A stretch of DNA of 64,000 nucleotides from Kitasatospora setae KM-6054 (GTDB lineage Bacteria > Actinomycetota > Actinomycetes > Streptomycetales > Streptomycetaceae), in assembly GCF_000269985.1 (NCBI RefSeq), contig NC_016109.1, positions 3,782,001-3,846,000 of the forward strand. The letters run 5' to 3'. Shown here in pieces: positions 9,104 to 18,183 of the stretch. Numbering within the stretch: the stretch's first letter is position 1; each line of letters starts with the position of its first letter. Under the pieces are notes generated by a model, which had not been told where the DNA came from, did not search any database, and saw only the letters and a program-made list of their open reading frames with translations. A program made the position numbers and the translations under genes.

Positions 9104-12100
9104 CGGCTGGTGCTCCCGGTGGTGGTGCGGTGGATGGTGAGCCGGGAGCGCGGCGGTGCGGGCTCGTCGGGGGCGTCGCCCGCCCCGGCTTCCCCGGCCT
9201 CCCCGGCGGGCGCGCCCACCAGCGCGGGCTCCGGCTCCGGCTCGGGCGCCGGGGCCTGGGCGGCGGCCGGGACGGCGACGGTCGCGGGCAGCGGCGCCGT
9301 CAGGTCGATCGGCCGGTCGGCGGCGTCCACCGCGATCGCCCACAGGCCGTGGTCGGCCGGGTAGAGCGGGGTGGCCGCGGCGTAGCCGGTCTGGTGGTCC
9401 AGGTAGCTGAGCACGCCCTTGTGGTTGACGGCGTTCCAGGTGTGCGAGCGGCCGAACCCGTCGACGGTGAGCAGCACCGCGCGGGTGCCGGTGCCGTGGG
9501 CGAGCAGGGCCTGGCCGAGCCTGCCGTGGGCGTCGGCGCCGTCGCCGAGGTCGAGGAAGCGGGTGCCGAGTTCGAGCTCGGCGCGGTCGCGGCCGCCGCG
9601 CTCGCCGGCCGGGCCGTCGGGCAGCCGGGGCGCGGCGCAGGTCGGGACGCCGCCGAGGGTGTCCACGGCGGACAGCGCCACGTCCACGCAGTTGTTGGCG
9701 CGGCCGCTCTGGGCCGGGCCGCCGCCGTTCAGCACCTCGATCCACTCGCCGACCATCGGGTCCGGCGCGGGCACCGGGGTGCGGCGGACCGCCTCGGCCT
9801 GGTGCGCCGGGTCGACCGGGCCGAGCCCGCCGGGCAGGCCGTACGGGCGGCTGTCGGCGAGGGTCCGCTCGCGCTCGGCGGCCGGCAGCGGGCCGAGCTG
9901 CCCGCCGCGCCGGCCGTTGGCGATCAGCAGCCAGGCGGCGGACGCCTGGCCGGGGTGCACCGGCACGCCCTGCTCGTCGGTGCCGGACTGGCGCCGCAGG
10001 TCGCCCAGCGGCTCGTAGGGGCCGCGCACCGGGCCACCGGGCGCGTGCTGGCCGATCCCGCCGCCGCCGATCGGCGCCACCGGGCCGGTCGCCACCGGGC
10101 GGCCCGCCACCGGGTGCTGGCCGACGCCGACCACCGCGGCCGCGCCGCCGGGGGCACCGGCCGCACCGGGGGCGCCGACGCCGCCGCCGACCGGGCCGCC
10201 CACCGGACCGGTCACCGGACCGGCCGCGCCGCCCGCGCCGGGCGCGCCGGGAACGGGCGCCGCACCGCCGGGCGCGGCCCCGACCGGGCCGCCCACCGGG
10301 CCCGCGCCGACCACCGGGCCGCCCACCGCGCCGCCACCGCCGGCCGGGAGGCCGCCGCCGACCGCGCCGCCGCCACCGCCGCCGACCGGGCCGAGCTGGA
10401 ACGAAGAGCCGCTGGAGGAGGCCGACCCGGCGTAGGACGACCCCGGGTCCGGGGCGTGGTGCCCGCCGCCGCCACCGCCGCCGACCGACGACCAGATGTC
10501 GCCGCCCACCAGCGGCGGGGCGCTCGGCGCGGGCGGCGCCGCCACCGAGTCGACGTGCACCGACAGCGGGCCGCGCGCCGGCGGCCGGTAGTCGTCGTCC
10601 GGGTACGGGACGCCGCCGCCCCCGCCACCGCCGCCCTGGTACGCGGGGCTGGACGCCCCGGCGTACGAGGAGCCGCCCGAGGAGCTGTGCGCGTTGCCGT
10701 ACGCGTTGCCGGAGTTGTTCTGGTAGCCGCCCTGCTGGTTGCCACCGCCACCGCCACCGCGGTGTCCGCCGTTGTCGGCCGGGGCCGGGGCGGGCTGCGG
10801 GTGGTCGCCGCCGAGCGCGCCCTGCACGACGGTCTCCACCGGCGCGGTGACCGGGTCGAGCAGGCCGCCGAGCGGGCCGCCGCCGCGGCCGCTCTGGTTG
10901 CCGGCCTGCCAGTCGTTGCCCTGGCCGTTCTGGTTGCCCTGGCCGTGGCCGTTGCCGTTGCCGTGGCCGTTGTTGTCGTGGCCGTTCTGGAACGGGCCGC
11001 CGCCGTGCTGCTGGCCGTCCGCCACCGGGACCGGCTTGCCGTCGGCGCCGAGCAGGTCGAGCGGGCGGCCGTCCGCGCCGAACTGGACGATCTGCCCGTT
11101 CGGGCCGACCGCGCGGCCGGAGGCGTCGACCGTGACCGGCTGGCCGTCGGTGCCCGCCAGCAGGTGGCCCTTCGGGTCGGTGACCAGGGCGGCGACCGGG
11201 TGGCCGTCGAGCGTGGTCATCACCGGGTGGCCGTCGGTGCCGAGTTCGGGCTGGCCGTTGTGGCCGAGCGCCAGCATCAGGCCGGTGCCGATCAGCGCGC
11301 CGCTCAGGCCGACCAGCAGCGGCTGGCCGTTGCTGCCGAGCAGCGGCTTGCCGCCCTCGTCCATCGCGACGCCGCTGACCGGGGTGCCGTCCTTGGTCAC
11401 CAACTGCTGGGTGCCGTCCGGGCCCTGGGTGACGGTCAGGTTCTCGACACCCTTGACCCGCTGGCCGTCCGGGCCGACCAGCACCGGGTTGCCGTTGCGG
11501 TCGGTGCGCACGGTGCCGTCGGCCTTCAGGTCGGCGTGCACCTGGGCGACCGAGGCCACCTCCACCGCGCCGGCCACCCCGGCCTTCGCCAGCACGCCGG
11601 TGACCTGCCCGGAGCGGGCCGCCATCGAGGTCTCGCGCCGCTCGCCGTGCAGGCCCCGGCCGTCGGCCTGGGCGATCCGCTCCAGCGCGACCAGCGGCGG
11701 CTCCTTGGCGAGCGACTTGGCGGCCTCGCCCATGTCCCGGCCGAGCTGCTCCAGCAGCTGGCCGATCTTCACCTTGGCGTGCTCGACCGCGGCCAACTCG
11801 CCCGCCTCGGCGGCGACTTCCTTCACCGCGCCGACGACCGCGCCGACCGCGCCGGTCACCAGGCCGCCCAGTCCGGTGGTCATCTGCTGGCCGGCCGAGG
11901 CGATGTCGGCCTTGGCCTTCGCCTCGGCCGCGTCGGCCGCCCGGATCTTCTCGGTCAGCTCGGTGAGCACCGCGATGATGTCGGCCTTCGACTGGTCGGC
12001 GACCCCGGCCGCCTTGTCCAGCGCCGCGGCCACCAGCGCGGCGGCCGCCGCCGCGTCGTCCAGCTGGCCGCGCCCGCCGCCGCTGAACTGCCGCCAGTGG

Positions 12101-12309
12101 TCGGCGAACGCCTCCACCGCCGGGCCCTTGTTCTCCCCGGAGACCCGCTGCGCGGACGCCGCGCCGCGGGTCACCAGGGCGTCCGCCTCCGAGCCGAACT
12201 CGCGCCACAGGGCGGCCGCCCGGCGCAGCCCGTCCTCGTCCGCCTGCGGCCACGCGTGGCCGGTCCGCGCCAGCGCGGGGGCTAGTTCCTCCGGCAGGTT
12301 CCTGGACAC
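9100..12309 (-). CDS. Polymorphic toxin with C-terminal papain-fold glutamine-deamidase-like domain
   Basis: A 1069-residue protein. Residues 1 to about 230 are a helical WXG-like/ESX-substrate N-terminus (with AFADHWRQFSGG and Ala-rich coiled segments). About 264-430 holds degenerate 'DGxPV/DGQPL' repeats interrupted by one hydrophobic stretch (VGLSGALIGTGLMLAL). About 434-750 is a very Gly/Pro/Asn-rich linker. The C-terminal domain (about 840-1000) shows RANNCVDVALSAVDTLGG with Cys874 and RSHTWNAVNHKG with His956, the Cys-His arrangement of the toxin glutamine deamidase (Tox-PL) family. A Pro/Glu-rich tail follows. GTG 12309 has a Shine-Dalgarno sequence (GAAGGGGGAG). It lies downstream of a WXG100 gene and overlaps the immunity gene. 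The cell target of the toxin is unknown. Confidence 0.85.
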   Translation of the reverse strand: MSRNLPEELAPALARTGHAWPQADEDGLRRAAALWREFGSEADALVTRGAASAQRVSGENKGPAVEAFADHWRQFSGGGRGQLDDAAAAAALVAAALDKAAGVADQSKADIIAVLTELTEKIRAADAAEAKAKADIASAGQQMTTGLGGLVTGAVGAVVGAVKEVAAEAGELAAVEHAKVKIGQLLEQLGRDMGEAAKSLAKEPPLVALERIAQADGRGLHGERRETSMAARSGQVTGVLAKAGVAGAVEVASVAQVHADLKADGTVRTDRNGNPVLVGPDGQRVKGVENLTVTQGPDGTQQLVTKDGTPVSGVAMDEGGKPLLGSNGQPLLVGLSGALIGTGLMLALGHNGQPELGTDGHPVMTTLDGHPVAALVTDPKGHLLAGTDGQPVTVDASGRAVGPNGQIVQFGADGRPLDLLGADGKPVPVADGQQHGGGPFQNGHDNNGHGNGNGHGQGNQNGQGNDWQAGNQSGRGGGPLGGLLDPVTAPVETVVQGALGGDHPQPAPAPADNGGHRGGGGGGNQQGGYQNNSGNAYGNAHSSSGGSSYAGASSPAYQGGGGGGGGVPYPDDDYRPPARGPLSVHVDSVAAPPAPSAPPLVGGDIWSSVGGGGGGGHHAPDPGSSYAGSASSSGSSFQLGPVGGGGGGAVGGGLPAGGGGAVGGPVVGAGPVGGPVGAAPGGAAPVPGAPGAGGAAGPVTGPVGGPVGGGVGAPGAAGAPGGAAAVVGVGQHPVAGRPVATGPVAPIGGGGIGQHAPGGPVRGPYEPLGDLRRQSGTDEQGVPVHPGQASAAWLLIANGRRGGQLGPLPAAERERTLADSRPYGLPGGLGPVDPAHQAEAVRRTPVPAPDPMVGEWIEVLNGGGPAQSGRANNCVDVALSAVDTLGGVPTCAAPRLPDGPAGERGGRDRAELELGTRFLDLGDGADAHGRLGQALLAHGTGTRAVLLTVDGFGRSHTWNAVNHKGVLSYLDHQTGYAAATPLYPADHGLWAIAVDAADRPIDLTAPLPATVAVPAAAQAPAPEPEPEPALVGAPAGEAGEAGAGDAPDEPAPPRSRLTIHRTTTGSTSR

Positions 12310-12386
12310 GTGCTCCCCCTTCAGGTGGTACGGCAGGTGGTACGGCTCGGCGCGCGCGGCGGCCCGCCCCGTGGTCTGACTGCGGT

Positions 12387-12731
12387 TCAGGCCCGGCCGG
12401 TTGCGGCCGGGCGGTTCGCCGAGGGCGCGGTGAAGTCGGCACTGATCTCCTGATCGGTGCGCTCGCTGCTGTCCGCCATCGTGTGCAGCCCCTGCCCGAC
12501 GCGGCCCAGCCGCTCCGACAGCCCCTGCAACCCGGCCAGCGCGCCCTCCCGGGCCTCGCCGTACGCGGCGCCGAACGGCTTCCCCGGCTCGTCCGGGCCC
12601 CACGGCGCGCCGAGCGCCGCCAGCCCGCTCTCCAACTGCTTCGCCGCACTGCTGAACTCGTCCGAGATCTTCTCGAACTCCCGTCCCTCGCCGTGGAGTT
12701 CCCACGACCGGATGACGATCTCGTCGCCCAT
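12387..12731 (-). CDS. WXG100 family type VII secretion partner
   Basis: A 114-residue, mostly helical protein of WXG100 size. A central W-G turn ([14 protein letters not shown]) separates two helices ([22 protein letters not shown] and [25 protein letters not shown]). ATG 12731 was chosen because GGGGGAG lies 5 nt upstream; a TTG-type start six codons earlier is less likely. It is 77 bp upstream of the toxin gene and should be co-expressed with it, probably as its secretion chaperone or co-substrate. No ESX core genes (eccB-E, mycP) are in the window, so the secretion machine must be encoded elsewhere. Confidence 0.82.
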   Translation of the reverse strand: MGDEIVIRSWELHGEGREFEKISDEFSSAAKQLESGLAALGAPWGPDEPGKPFGAAYGEAREGALAGLQGLSERLGRVGQGLHTMADSSERTDQEISADFTAPSANRPAATGRA

Positions 12732-12749
12732 CTGCACTCCCCCGTGCAA

Positions 12750-12788
12750 GGGCGCTCACGCGCCCGACCTACCGGCTGGGCCATCCTA
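12750..12788 (-). promoter_or_regulatory. Toxin-operon promoter candidate and 5'-UTR hairpin
   Basis: A TAGGAT box (minus strand, 12788-12783) lies about 50 nt upstream of the WXG100 gene. The intervening leader contains a perfect hairpin, GGGCGC-TCAC-GCGCCC (12750-12765). No clear -35 element is seen. Confidence 0.35.
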
Positions 12789-12940
12789 GAACCACACCCC
12801 GCCGACGCCGACCGGCCTGCGGCCGTTTTCACAGCCGTTTCACCTTCGTCCGCCCGCCGAAACGGTTTCAACCGCCCCAATCGCGACGAACCACCGGCAA
12901 TGCCGCGCCGCCGCACCCCCGGACCGTCCGGCCCAGGCCA

Positions 12941-12946
12941 TACCCT
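12941..12946 (+). promoter_or_regulatory. Leaderless-type -10 box
   Basis: TACCCT ends 6 nt before GTG 12953. There is no Shine-Dalgarno sequence. Confidence 0.5.
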
Positions 12947-12952
12947 TACCGG

Positions 12953-13825
12953 GTGGCAGCAGCTGACAGCACCAAGAGCAAGAAGACCAAGAAGCCCGCC
13001 GGGGCCCCGAAGTCCCCGAAGTCCGAGGGCACCGTCGTCGACCTGGCGATGCCCGCCGTCCGCGAGGTCGCCCTCGACTTCCCGCGCGCCTGGGTCGAGT
13101 TCACCGACCCCGCCGACGAGGACCAGGTGTTCCGCTGCGACCTCACCTGGCTCACCTCCCGCTGGGGCTGCATCTTCGGCAAGGGCTGCCACGGCATCCA
13201 GCCCGGCCGCGGCGCCTCCGACGGCTGCTGCACCCTGGGCGCCCACTACTCCGACGAGGACGACGAGCAGCGCGTCGCCGAGCACGCCGCCCGGCTCACC
13301 CCGGACATCTGGGAGCACCACGCCGAGGGCACCGACGCCAAGGGCCGGATCCGCCGCGACGGCGGCATCACCATGTTCGACGAGGACGGCGACCGGCAGA
13401 CCCGCCGGGTGAACGGCGCCTGCCTCTTCCTGAACAGCCCCGGCTTCCCCGGCGGCGCCGGCTGCGCGCTGCACGTGCTCGCCCTGCGCGAGGGCCTGGA
13501 GCCGCTGCGGACCAAGCCGGACGTCTGCTGGCAGCTCCCGGTCCGCCGCACCTACGAGTGGATCGACCGCCCCGACGACACCCGCTACCTCCAGGTCTCC
13601 ATCGGCGAGTACGACCGCCGCGGCTGGGGCCCCGGCGGCCACGACCTGCACTGGTGGTGCACCGGCTCCCCCGAGGCGCACAACGGCCCGGACCCGGTCT
13701 ACGTCTCCTACCGCCCCGAGCTCACCGAGCTCATGGGCCCCGCCGCGTACGCGGCCCTGGTCGCCTTCTGCGAGGCCCACGACCCCCGCCTCGCCCCGCA
13801 CCCGGCGGACCCGGCGGGCCGGTAG
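12953..13825 (+). CDS. Cysteine-rich conserved actinobacterial protein (DUF3109/YkgJ-like cluster)
   Basis: A 290-residue soluble protein with a Lys-rich N-terminal tail ([19 protein letters not shown]). A conserved-looking cysteine cluster spans about residues 62-90: [19 protein letters not shown] and SDGCCTLG. Further Cys occur at NGACLF, GAGCALH, DVCWQL and WWCTG. The spacing resembles putative metal-chelating YkgJ/DUF3109-type proteins, so Zn or Fe binding is plausible but unproven. GTG 12953 fits a leaderless transcript. It is transcribed divergently from the toxin operon and convergently with nuoD. Confidence 0.75.
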   Translation: MAAADSTKSKKTKKPAGAPKSPKSEGTVVDLAMPAVREVALDFPRAWVEFTDPADEDQVFRCDLTWLTSRWGCIFGKGCHGIQPGRGASDGCCTLGAHYSDEDDEQRVAEHAARLTPDIWEHHAEGTDAKGRIRRDGGITMFDEDGDRQTRRVNGACLFLNSPGFPGGAGCALHVLALREGLEPLRTKPDVCWQLPVRRTYEWIDRPDDTRYLQVSIGEYDRRGWGPGGHDLHWWCTGSPEAHNGPDPVYVSYRPELTELMGPAAYAALVAFCEAHDPRLAPHPADPAGR

Positions 13826-13849
13826 GCCCGACCGGGCCCGGCGGGCCGG

Positions 13850-15013
13850 CTACTTGTCGATGTCCCCGACCACGAAGAACATCGACCCCAGGATCGCCAC
13901 CATGTCCGCCACCAGCGTCCCCGGCAGCAGCTCGGTCAGCGCCTGGACGTTGTTGAAGGACGCCGAGCGCAGCTTGAGCCGCCACGGCGTCTTCTCGCCG
14001 CGCGAGACCAGGTAGTACCCGTTCAGCCCGAGCGGGTTCTCCGTCCAGGCGTAGGTCTCGCCCTCGGGGGCCTTGAGCACCTTGGGCAGCCGCAGGTTGA
14101 CCGGCCCGGCGGGCAGCTCGGCGAGCCGGTCGAGGCAGGCGTCGGCGAGGTCGAGCGCGTTGCCGGTCTGCTCCAGCAGGCACTCGAACCGGGCCAGGCA
14201 GTCGCCCTCCTCGCGGACGGCCACCTTCAGGACGTCCCGCAGCTCCCCGTACGCGAGGTAGGGCTCGTCCCGGCGCAGGTCGAAGTCGACGCCGCTGGCC
14301 CGGGCGATCGGGCCGCTGACGCCGTACGCGTGGACGTGCTCGCGGGAGAGCACGCCGACGCCCGCGGTGCGGCCGCGGAAGATCTCGTTGCCGAGCACCA
14401 GGTCCTCGAAGACCGGCAGCTGCCCGCGGACCACGCCGACCGCGCGGCGGACCCGGCCGAGCCAGCCCGCCGGGAGGTCCTCCTTGAGGCCGCCGACCCG
14501 GTTGAACATGTAGTGCATCCGGCCGCCGGAGGCCTCCTCCAGGACGTGCTGGAGCTCCTCGCGGCCGTTGAAGGAGTGGAAGATCGGCGTGATGCCGCCC
14601 AGTTCCAGCGGGTAGGAGCCGAGGAACATCAGGTGGTTGAGCACCCGGTTCAGCTCGGCCAGCAGGGTGCGCAGCCAGACCGCCCGCTCGGGCACCTCCA
14701 TGCCGAGCATCCGCTCGACGGCCAGCACCACGCCCAGCTCGTTGGCGAACGCGGACAGCCAGTCGTGCCGGTTCGCCAGCATGACGATCTGCCGGTAGTC
14801 GCGGGCCTCGAAGAGCTTCTCCGCGCCGCGGTGCATGTAGCCGATCACCGGCTCGGCGCTGGTGATCCGCTCGCCGTCGAGGACCAGCTTCAGGCGCAGC
14901 ACGCCGTGCGTGGACGGGTGCTGGGGGCCGATGTTGAGCACCATGTCGGTGCTGCCGCCGTCGCCGGGGAGCGTCTGCGCGCCCGGGCCGATGCCGACCG
15001 TGGTCTCCGTCAT
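13850..15013 (-). CDS. nuoD2: Stand-alone NuoD paralogue (complex I 49-kDa subunit)
   Basis: A 387-residue protein homologous to the 49-kDa/NuoD subunit of respiratory complex [115 protein letters not shown], and C-terminal VVGDIDK. The other nuo subunits are absent here, so it is probably a second copy additional to a complete nuo operon elsewhere. Arg62 (HRGAEK) is in the position I take to be equivalent to the arginine methylated in the mitochondrial subunit. It follows the MidA-like gene by 15 bp with a good Shine-Dalgarno sequence (GAAGGAGG). Confidence 0.93.
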   Translation of the reverse strand: MTETTVGIGPGAQTLPGDGGSTDMVLNIGPQHPSTHGVLRLKLVLDGERITSAEPVIGYMHRGAEKLFEARDYRQIVMLANRHDWLSAFANELGVVLAVERMLGMEVPERAVWLRTLLAELNRVLNHLMFLGSYPLELGGITPIFHSFNGREELQHVLEEASGGRMHYMFNRVGGLKEDLPAGWLGRVRRAVGVVRGQLPVFEDLVLGNEIFRGRTAGVGVLSREHVHAYGVSGPIARASGVDFDLRRDEPYLAYGELRDVLKVAVREEGDCLARFECLLEQTGNALDLADACLDRLAELPAGPVNLRLPKVLKAPEGETYAWTENPLGLNGYYLVSRGEKTPWRLKLRSASFNNVQALTELLPGTLVADMVAILGSMFFVVGDIDK

Positions 15014-15028
15014 GGCCGTCGCCTCCTT

Positions 15029-16033
15029 CTACGAGGGGAGAGTCTGCCATCCCGGCAGGCCCGCGAGGTCGTCCGGTACCGGCATCCGGACGGCCTGGAC
15101 CAGCCAGTGGAACGCGCCCAGCCCGGCCGGGTCGGTCAGCTCGGCGGCCTCCCCCGCGCCGGACAGCGCCCGCAGGTACGCCGCCGGGTCGGCGGAGGCC
15201 AGCGCGAGCGGCGGCCGGGCCCCGCTGACGCCGAGCGCGCGCAGCGCCGCGCGCTGGGTGGTGAGCAGCGCCGGGTGCCCCGGCGCGGCGGCCGCGTCGA
15301 GCGCGACGTGCGCGGTCAGGTCGGTCGAGCCGTCGGGGACGGGCGCGCACTCGCGGCCGGCCCGGAACCCGGTCAGGGTGCCGAACGGCGGCCGGGCGGC
15401 GGCCGTGTGCGCGTAGTCGGCGGCCACCGCGAGGCCGCCCGCCAGCGCGCCGACGGCGGCCGCCCAGGCGGCGTCGCGCGGCCCGCCCAGCTCGACCCGC
15501 TCGCCGTCCGGCCACCAGCGGCGGGCCCAGGCCGCGTCCGCCGGGTCGAGCGGCCCGCCGGGCCGCTCGGTGCCGTCCGGCGCGACCTCGACGTACCGCA
15601 GCGCGCCGTCCGGGCCGCGCTCGGCGACGTCCAGCGGGACGTTGTCCAGCCACTCGTTGGCGAACAGCAGGCCGCGGACCCCGGCGGGCGGCTCGGCCCG
15701 CCAGTCGACCCCGGCGGGCAGGCCGGCCGGGCGGTCGGCCAGCTCGACGGCGTACAGGTCCACCCGGTCGCGCAGGCCGGCCGGCAGCAGACCGCGCACC
15801 GCCAGGGTGAGCTCGCCGCGCCCGGCGCCGACGTCGACGAAGGCCAGCCGCTCCGGACGGCCGAGCGCCGCGTCGACCCCGGCCAGCAGCCGGACCACCG
15901 CCCCGGCGAACAGCGCGGAGGCGTGCACGGAGGTGCGGAAGTGCCCGGCGGGCCCCTGCGGCCCGCGGTAGAAGCCGCCGTCCGGCCGGTACAGGGCGTG
16001 TTCGATCGCGGGCCGCCACCGCATCCAGGTCAT
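15029..16033 (-). CDS. MidA/NDUFAF7-type SAM-dependent methyltransferase
   Basis: A 334-residue protein of the DUF185 (Methyltransf_28) family. The N-terminal signature [27 protein letters not shown] parallels the 'GYY...GD F.TAPEIS' segment of NDUFAF7/MidA. The SAM-binding motif is [20 protein letters not shown], followed by VDLYAVEL and [16 protein letters not shown]. Mitochondrial NDUFAF7 methylates an arginine of NDUFS2, the NuoD homologue, during complex I assembly; here the gene sits directly upstream of a nuoD. The likely substrate is therefore that NuoD (inference). ATG 16033 fits a leaderless transcript, with TAACGT 8 nt upstream. Confidence 0.85.
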   Translation of the reverse strand: MTWMRWRPAIEHALYRPDGGFYRGPQGPAGHFRTSVHASALFAGAVVRLLAGVDAALGRPERLAFVDVGAGRGELTLAVRGLLPAGLRDRVDLYAVELADRPAGLPAGVDWRAEPPAGVRGLLFANEWLDNVPLDVAERGPDGALRYVEVAPDGTERPGGPLDPADAAWARRWWPDGERVELGGPRDAAWAAAVGALAGGLAVAADYAHTAAARPPFGTLTGFRAGRECAPVPDGSTDLTAHVALDAAAAPGHPALLTTQRAALRALGVSGARPPLALASADPAAYLRALSGAGEAAELTDPAGLGAFHWLVQAVRMPVPDDLAGLPGWQTLPS

Positions 16034-16041
16034 GGCGGACG

Positions 16042-16047
16042 ACGTTA
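16042..16047 (-). promoter_or_regulatory. Leaderless-type -10 box
   Basis: TAACGT on the minus strand ends 8 nt before ATG 16033. It is divergent from the histidine-kinase promoter at 16140. Confidence 0.45.
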
Positions 16048-16139
16048 CCCGGATCCCCGGCACCCGGATCCCGGCATCCACCCTGGGGAGTAGCCCCGGA
16101 TCGGCCTCGCGGCGGAGCGGAACGCCCCTTCGGACTCCC

Positions 16140-16145
16140 TAGGCT
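16140..16145 (+). promoter_or_regulatory. Leaderless-type -10 box
   Basis: TAGGCT ends 7 nt before GTG 16153. Confidence 0.5.
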
Positions 16146-16152
16146 TGGAGGC

Positions 16153-17364
16153 GTGCATCGACTCAACGCCTGGCTCCGCCGACATCCCATGATCGTCGAC
16201 TCCGCCTGGGCGCTGCCGGTACTGATGCTCGGCGTGCTCGCCGCCGTCGAGTCGTCCGGCATGCCGGACTACCCGATGCCCTCCTGGAAGCACTACACCG
16301 GCATCGCGGTCGCGTGCGTGGTGCCCGCCCTGATGGTGGTCCGCCGCCGCTGGCCGGACGCCACCACGGCGGCCGCCGTGGCGGTCGGCCTCGGCCAGGT
16401 GGCGTTCCGGATCGAGCCGGGCGGCTCCAGCATCGCGTTCCTGGTCTTCGCCTACACCGGCGCCGCGTTCGGCCACGCCTGGACGTCCCGGCTGGCGCTG
16501 GCCGCGAGCCTGGTCGCCGGCCCGCTGACGCTGTGGCGGCTGACGCCCCCGCCCGAGCGCGGGGACGGCTACAAGGCGGTGTTCCTGGCCGCCCTGATGA
16601 CCACCCCGTTCGTGCTCTGCTGGGCCTGGGGCCGGCTGACCCGGGTCCGCCGCGCCTACCTGGTCGAGCTGGAGGACCGGGCCGCCCGGCTGGAGCGCGA
16701 GCGCGACGCCCAGGCCCAGGTCGCGGTCGCCGCCGAGCGCGCCCGGATCGCCCGCGAGCTGCACGACGTGGTCGCGCACAACGTCTCGGTGATGATCGTC
16801 CAGGCCGACGGCGCCGCGTACGTGCTGGACTCCTCCCCGCAGCAGGCCAAGGAGGCGCTCGGCACCATCGCCTCCACCGGCCGCCAGGCGCTCGCCGAGA
16901 TGCGCCGCCTGCTGGGCGTGCTGCGCACCGCCGACACGGCCGGCGAGTACGTGCCGCAGCCCGGCGTCGAGGAGCTGCCCGAGCTGCTGGAGCAGGTCCG
17001 CACGGCCGGCCTGCAGGTCGAGTACGCCGCCACCGGCGAGGTCCGCGAACTGCCCCGCGGCCTGGAGCTCACGGTCTACCGGATCGTCCAGGAGGCGCTC
17101 ACCAACGTCCGCAAGCACGGCGGCCCGAACGCCCGGGCCAGGGTCTCCGTGGACTTCCGCGACGGCGACCTGGAGGTCCTGGTCGAGGACGACGGCCGCG
17201 GCTCCACCCACGAACAGCTCACCGGCGGCACCGACGGCCTCGGCCACGGCCTGATCGGCATGCGCGAGCGCGTCGGCATGGTCAGCGGCAGCCTCGACGT
17301 CGGGCCCCGGCCCGGCGGCGGCTTCCGGATCAGGGCCGTGCTGCCGCTCAAGGCCTCCCGCTGA
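16153..17364 (+). CDS. NarL-type two-component sensor histidine kinase
   Basis: A 403-residue membrane kinase. The N-terminal half has about four to five TM segments (residues 15-165) with short loops and no large sensor domain, then a coiled linker (LEDRAARLERERDAQ). HisKA_3 dimerisation follows with RIARELHDVVAHNVSVMIV, phospho-acceptor His204, then the HATPase_c domain (VYRIVQEALTNVRKHGG, VLVEDDGRG, GLIGMRERVGM, GGGFRIRAVLPL). It autophosphorylates and signals to the response regulator 55 bp downstream. The stimulus is unknown; the lack of an extracytoplasmic domain suggests an intramembrane signal. GTG 16153 is leaderless-like. Confidence 0.92.
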   Translation: MHRLNAWLRRHPMIVDSAWALPVLMLGVLAAVESSGMPDYPMPSWKHYTGIAVACVVPALMVVRRRWPDATTAAAVAVGLGQVAFRIEPGGSSIAFLVFAYTGAAFGHAWTSRLALAASLVAGPLTLWRLTPPPERGDGYKAVFLAALMTTPFVLCWAWGRLTRVRRAYLVELEDRAARLERERDAQAQVAVAAERARIARELHDVVAHNVSVMIVQADGAAYVLDSSPQQAKEALGTIASTGRQALAEMRRLLGVLRTADTAGEYVPQPGVEELPELLEQVRTAGLQVEYAATGEVRELPRGLELTVYRIVQEALTNVRKHGGPNARARVSVDFRDGDLEVLVEDDGRGSTHEQLTGGTDGLGHGLIGMRERVGMVSGSLDVGPRPGGGFRIRAVLPLKASR

Positions 17365-17419
17365 CCCCGACGTCCCGCTGACCCGCTGAGCCGACCCCGA
17401 CGAAGGAGACCCGACCCCT

Positions 17420-18109
17420 ATGCCGATCCGCGTGATGCTGGTCGACGACCAGGAACTGCTGCGCACCGGCTTCCGGATGGTCCTGCAGTCGCAGGGCGAC
17501 ATCGAGATCGCCGCCGAGGCGGGCGACGGCCAGCAGGCCGTCGAGGTGCTGCGCACCGCGGAGGTCGACGTGATCCTGATGGACGTCCGGATGCCGCGGC
17601 TGGACGGCGTCCAGGCCACCCGCCGGATCTGCCTGGACGAGCACGGCAACCCGGTCGAGAACGCCCCCCGGGTGCTCATCCTCACCACCTTCGACCTGGA
17701 CGAGTACGCCTTCGCCGCGCTCAAGGCCGGCGCGTCCGGCTTCCTGCTCAAGGACGTCCCGCCGACCGAGCTGGTGGCCGCGATCCGCTCGGTGCACGGC
17801 GGCGACGCGGTGGTCGCGCCCACCACCACCCGCCGCATGATCGACCGCTTCGCCGAGGTGCTGCCCACCCCCGCCAGCACCCCCGGCTCCACCGTCCTCG
17901 GCCCGCTCACCGACCGCGAGCGGGAGGTCTTCCTGCTCGTCTCCCAGGGCCTCTCCAACGGCGAGATCGCCGCCCGGCTGGTCCTCTCCGAGGCGACCGT
18001 CAAGACCCACGTCGGCCGGATCCTCGCCAAGCTCGGCCTGCGCGACCGCGTCCAGGCCGTCGTCCTCGCCTACGAGAACGGCCTCGTCCGGGCCGGCGAG
18101 ACCCCCTGA
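17420..18109 (+). CDS. LuxR/NarL-family response regulator
   Basis: A 229-residue protein with an N-terminal receiver domain ([18 protein letters not shown]; phospho-acceptor Asp55 in [13 protein letters not shown]; conserved Thr in [12 protein letters not shown]; Lys in [11 protein letters not shown]). It has a C-terminal LuxR-type helix-turn-helix ([48 protein letters not shown]). It is the evident partner of the histidine kinase 55 bp upstream. ATG 17420 has a GAAGGAG Shine-Dalgarno sequence. The target genes cannot be inferred, though the divergent methyltransferase/nuoD2 unit and the pan/nad operon are the nearest candidates. Confidence 0.93.
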   Translation: MPIRVMLVDDQELLRTGFRMVLQSQGDIEIAAEAGDGQQAVEVLRTAEVDVILMDVRMPRLDGVQATRRICLDEHGNPVENAPRVLILTTFDLDEYAFAALKAGASGFLLKDVPPTELVAAIRSVHGGDAVVAPTTTRRMIDRFAEVLPTPASTPGSTVLGPLTDREREVFLLVSQGLSNGEIAARLVLSEATVKTHVGRILAKLGLRDRVQAVVLAYENGLVRAGETP

Positions 18110-18133
18110 CCGGCGGCCCGGGGCGGAAACGCC

Positions 18134-18169
18134 CGTACCATTGACCGGTACGTCTGGTACCCCTAGAGG
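18134..18169 (+). promoter_or_regulatory. pan/nad operon promoter with GGTAC inverted repeats
   Basis: TTGACC (18141-18146) and TAGAGG (18164-18169) have a 17-nt spacer. The box is framed by CGTACC (18134-18139) and GGTACG (18147-18152), and the spacer holds GGTAC-N5-GTACC (18147-18161). This layout suggests a repressor operator on the promoter of the DUF2520-panC-panD-nadB-nadC-coaX unit. Confidence 0.5.
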
Positions 18170-18183
18170 ACTGGAACGGAAAA

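Noticed and set aside
7826..13801. One giant minus-strand frame covering the toxin locus
   Set aside because: It is a by-product of high GC. The real genes lie in different frames with clear starts, Shine-Dalgarno sequences and domain patterns.
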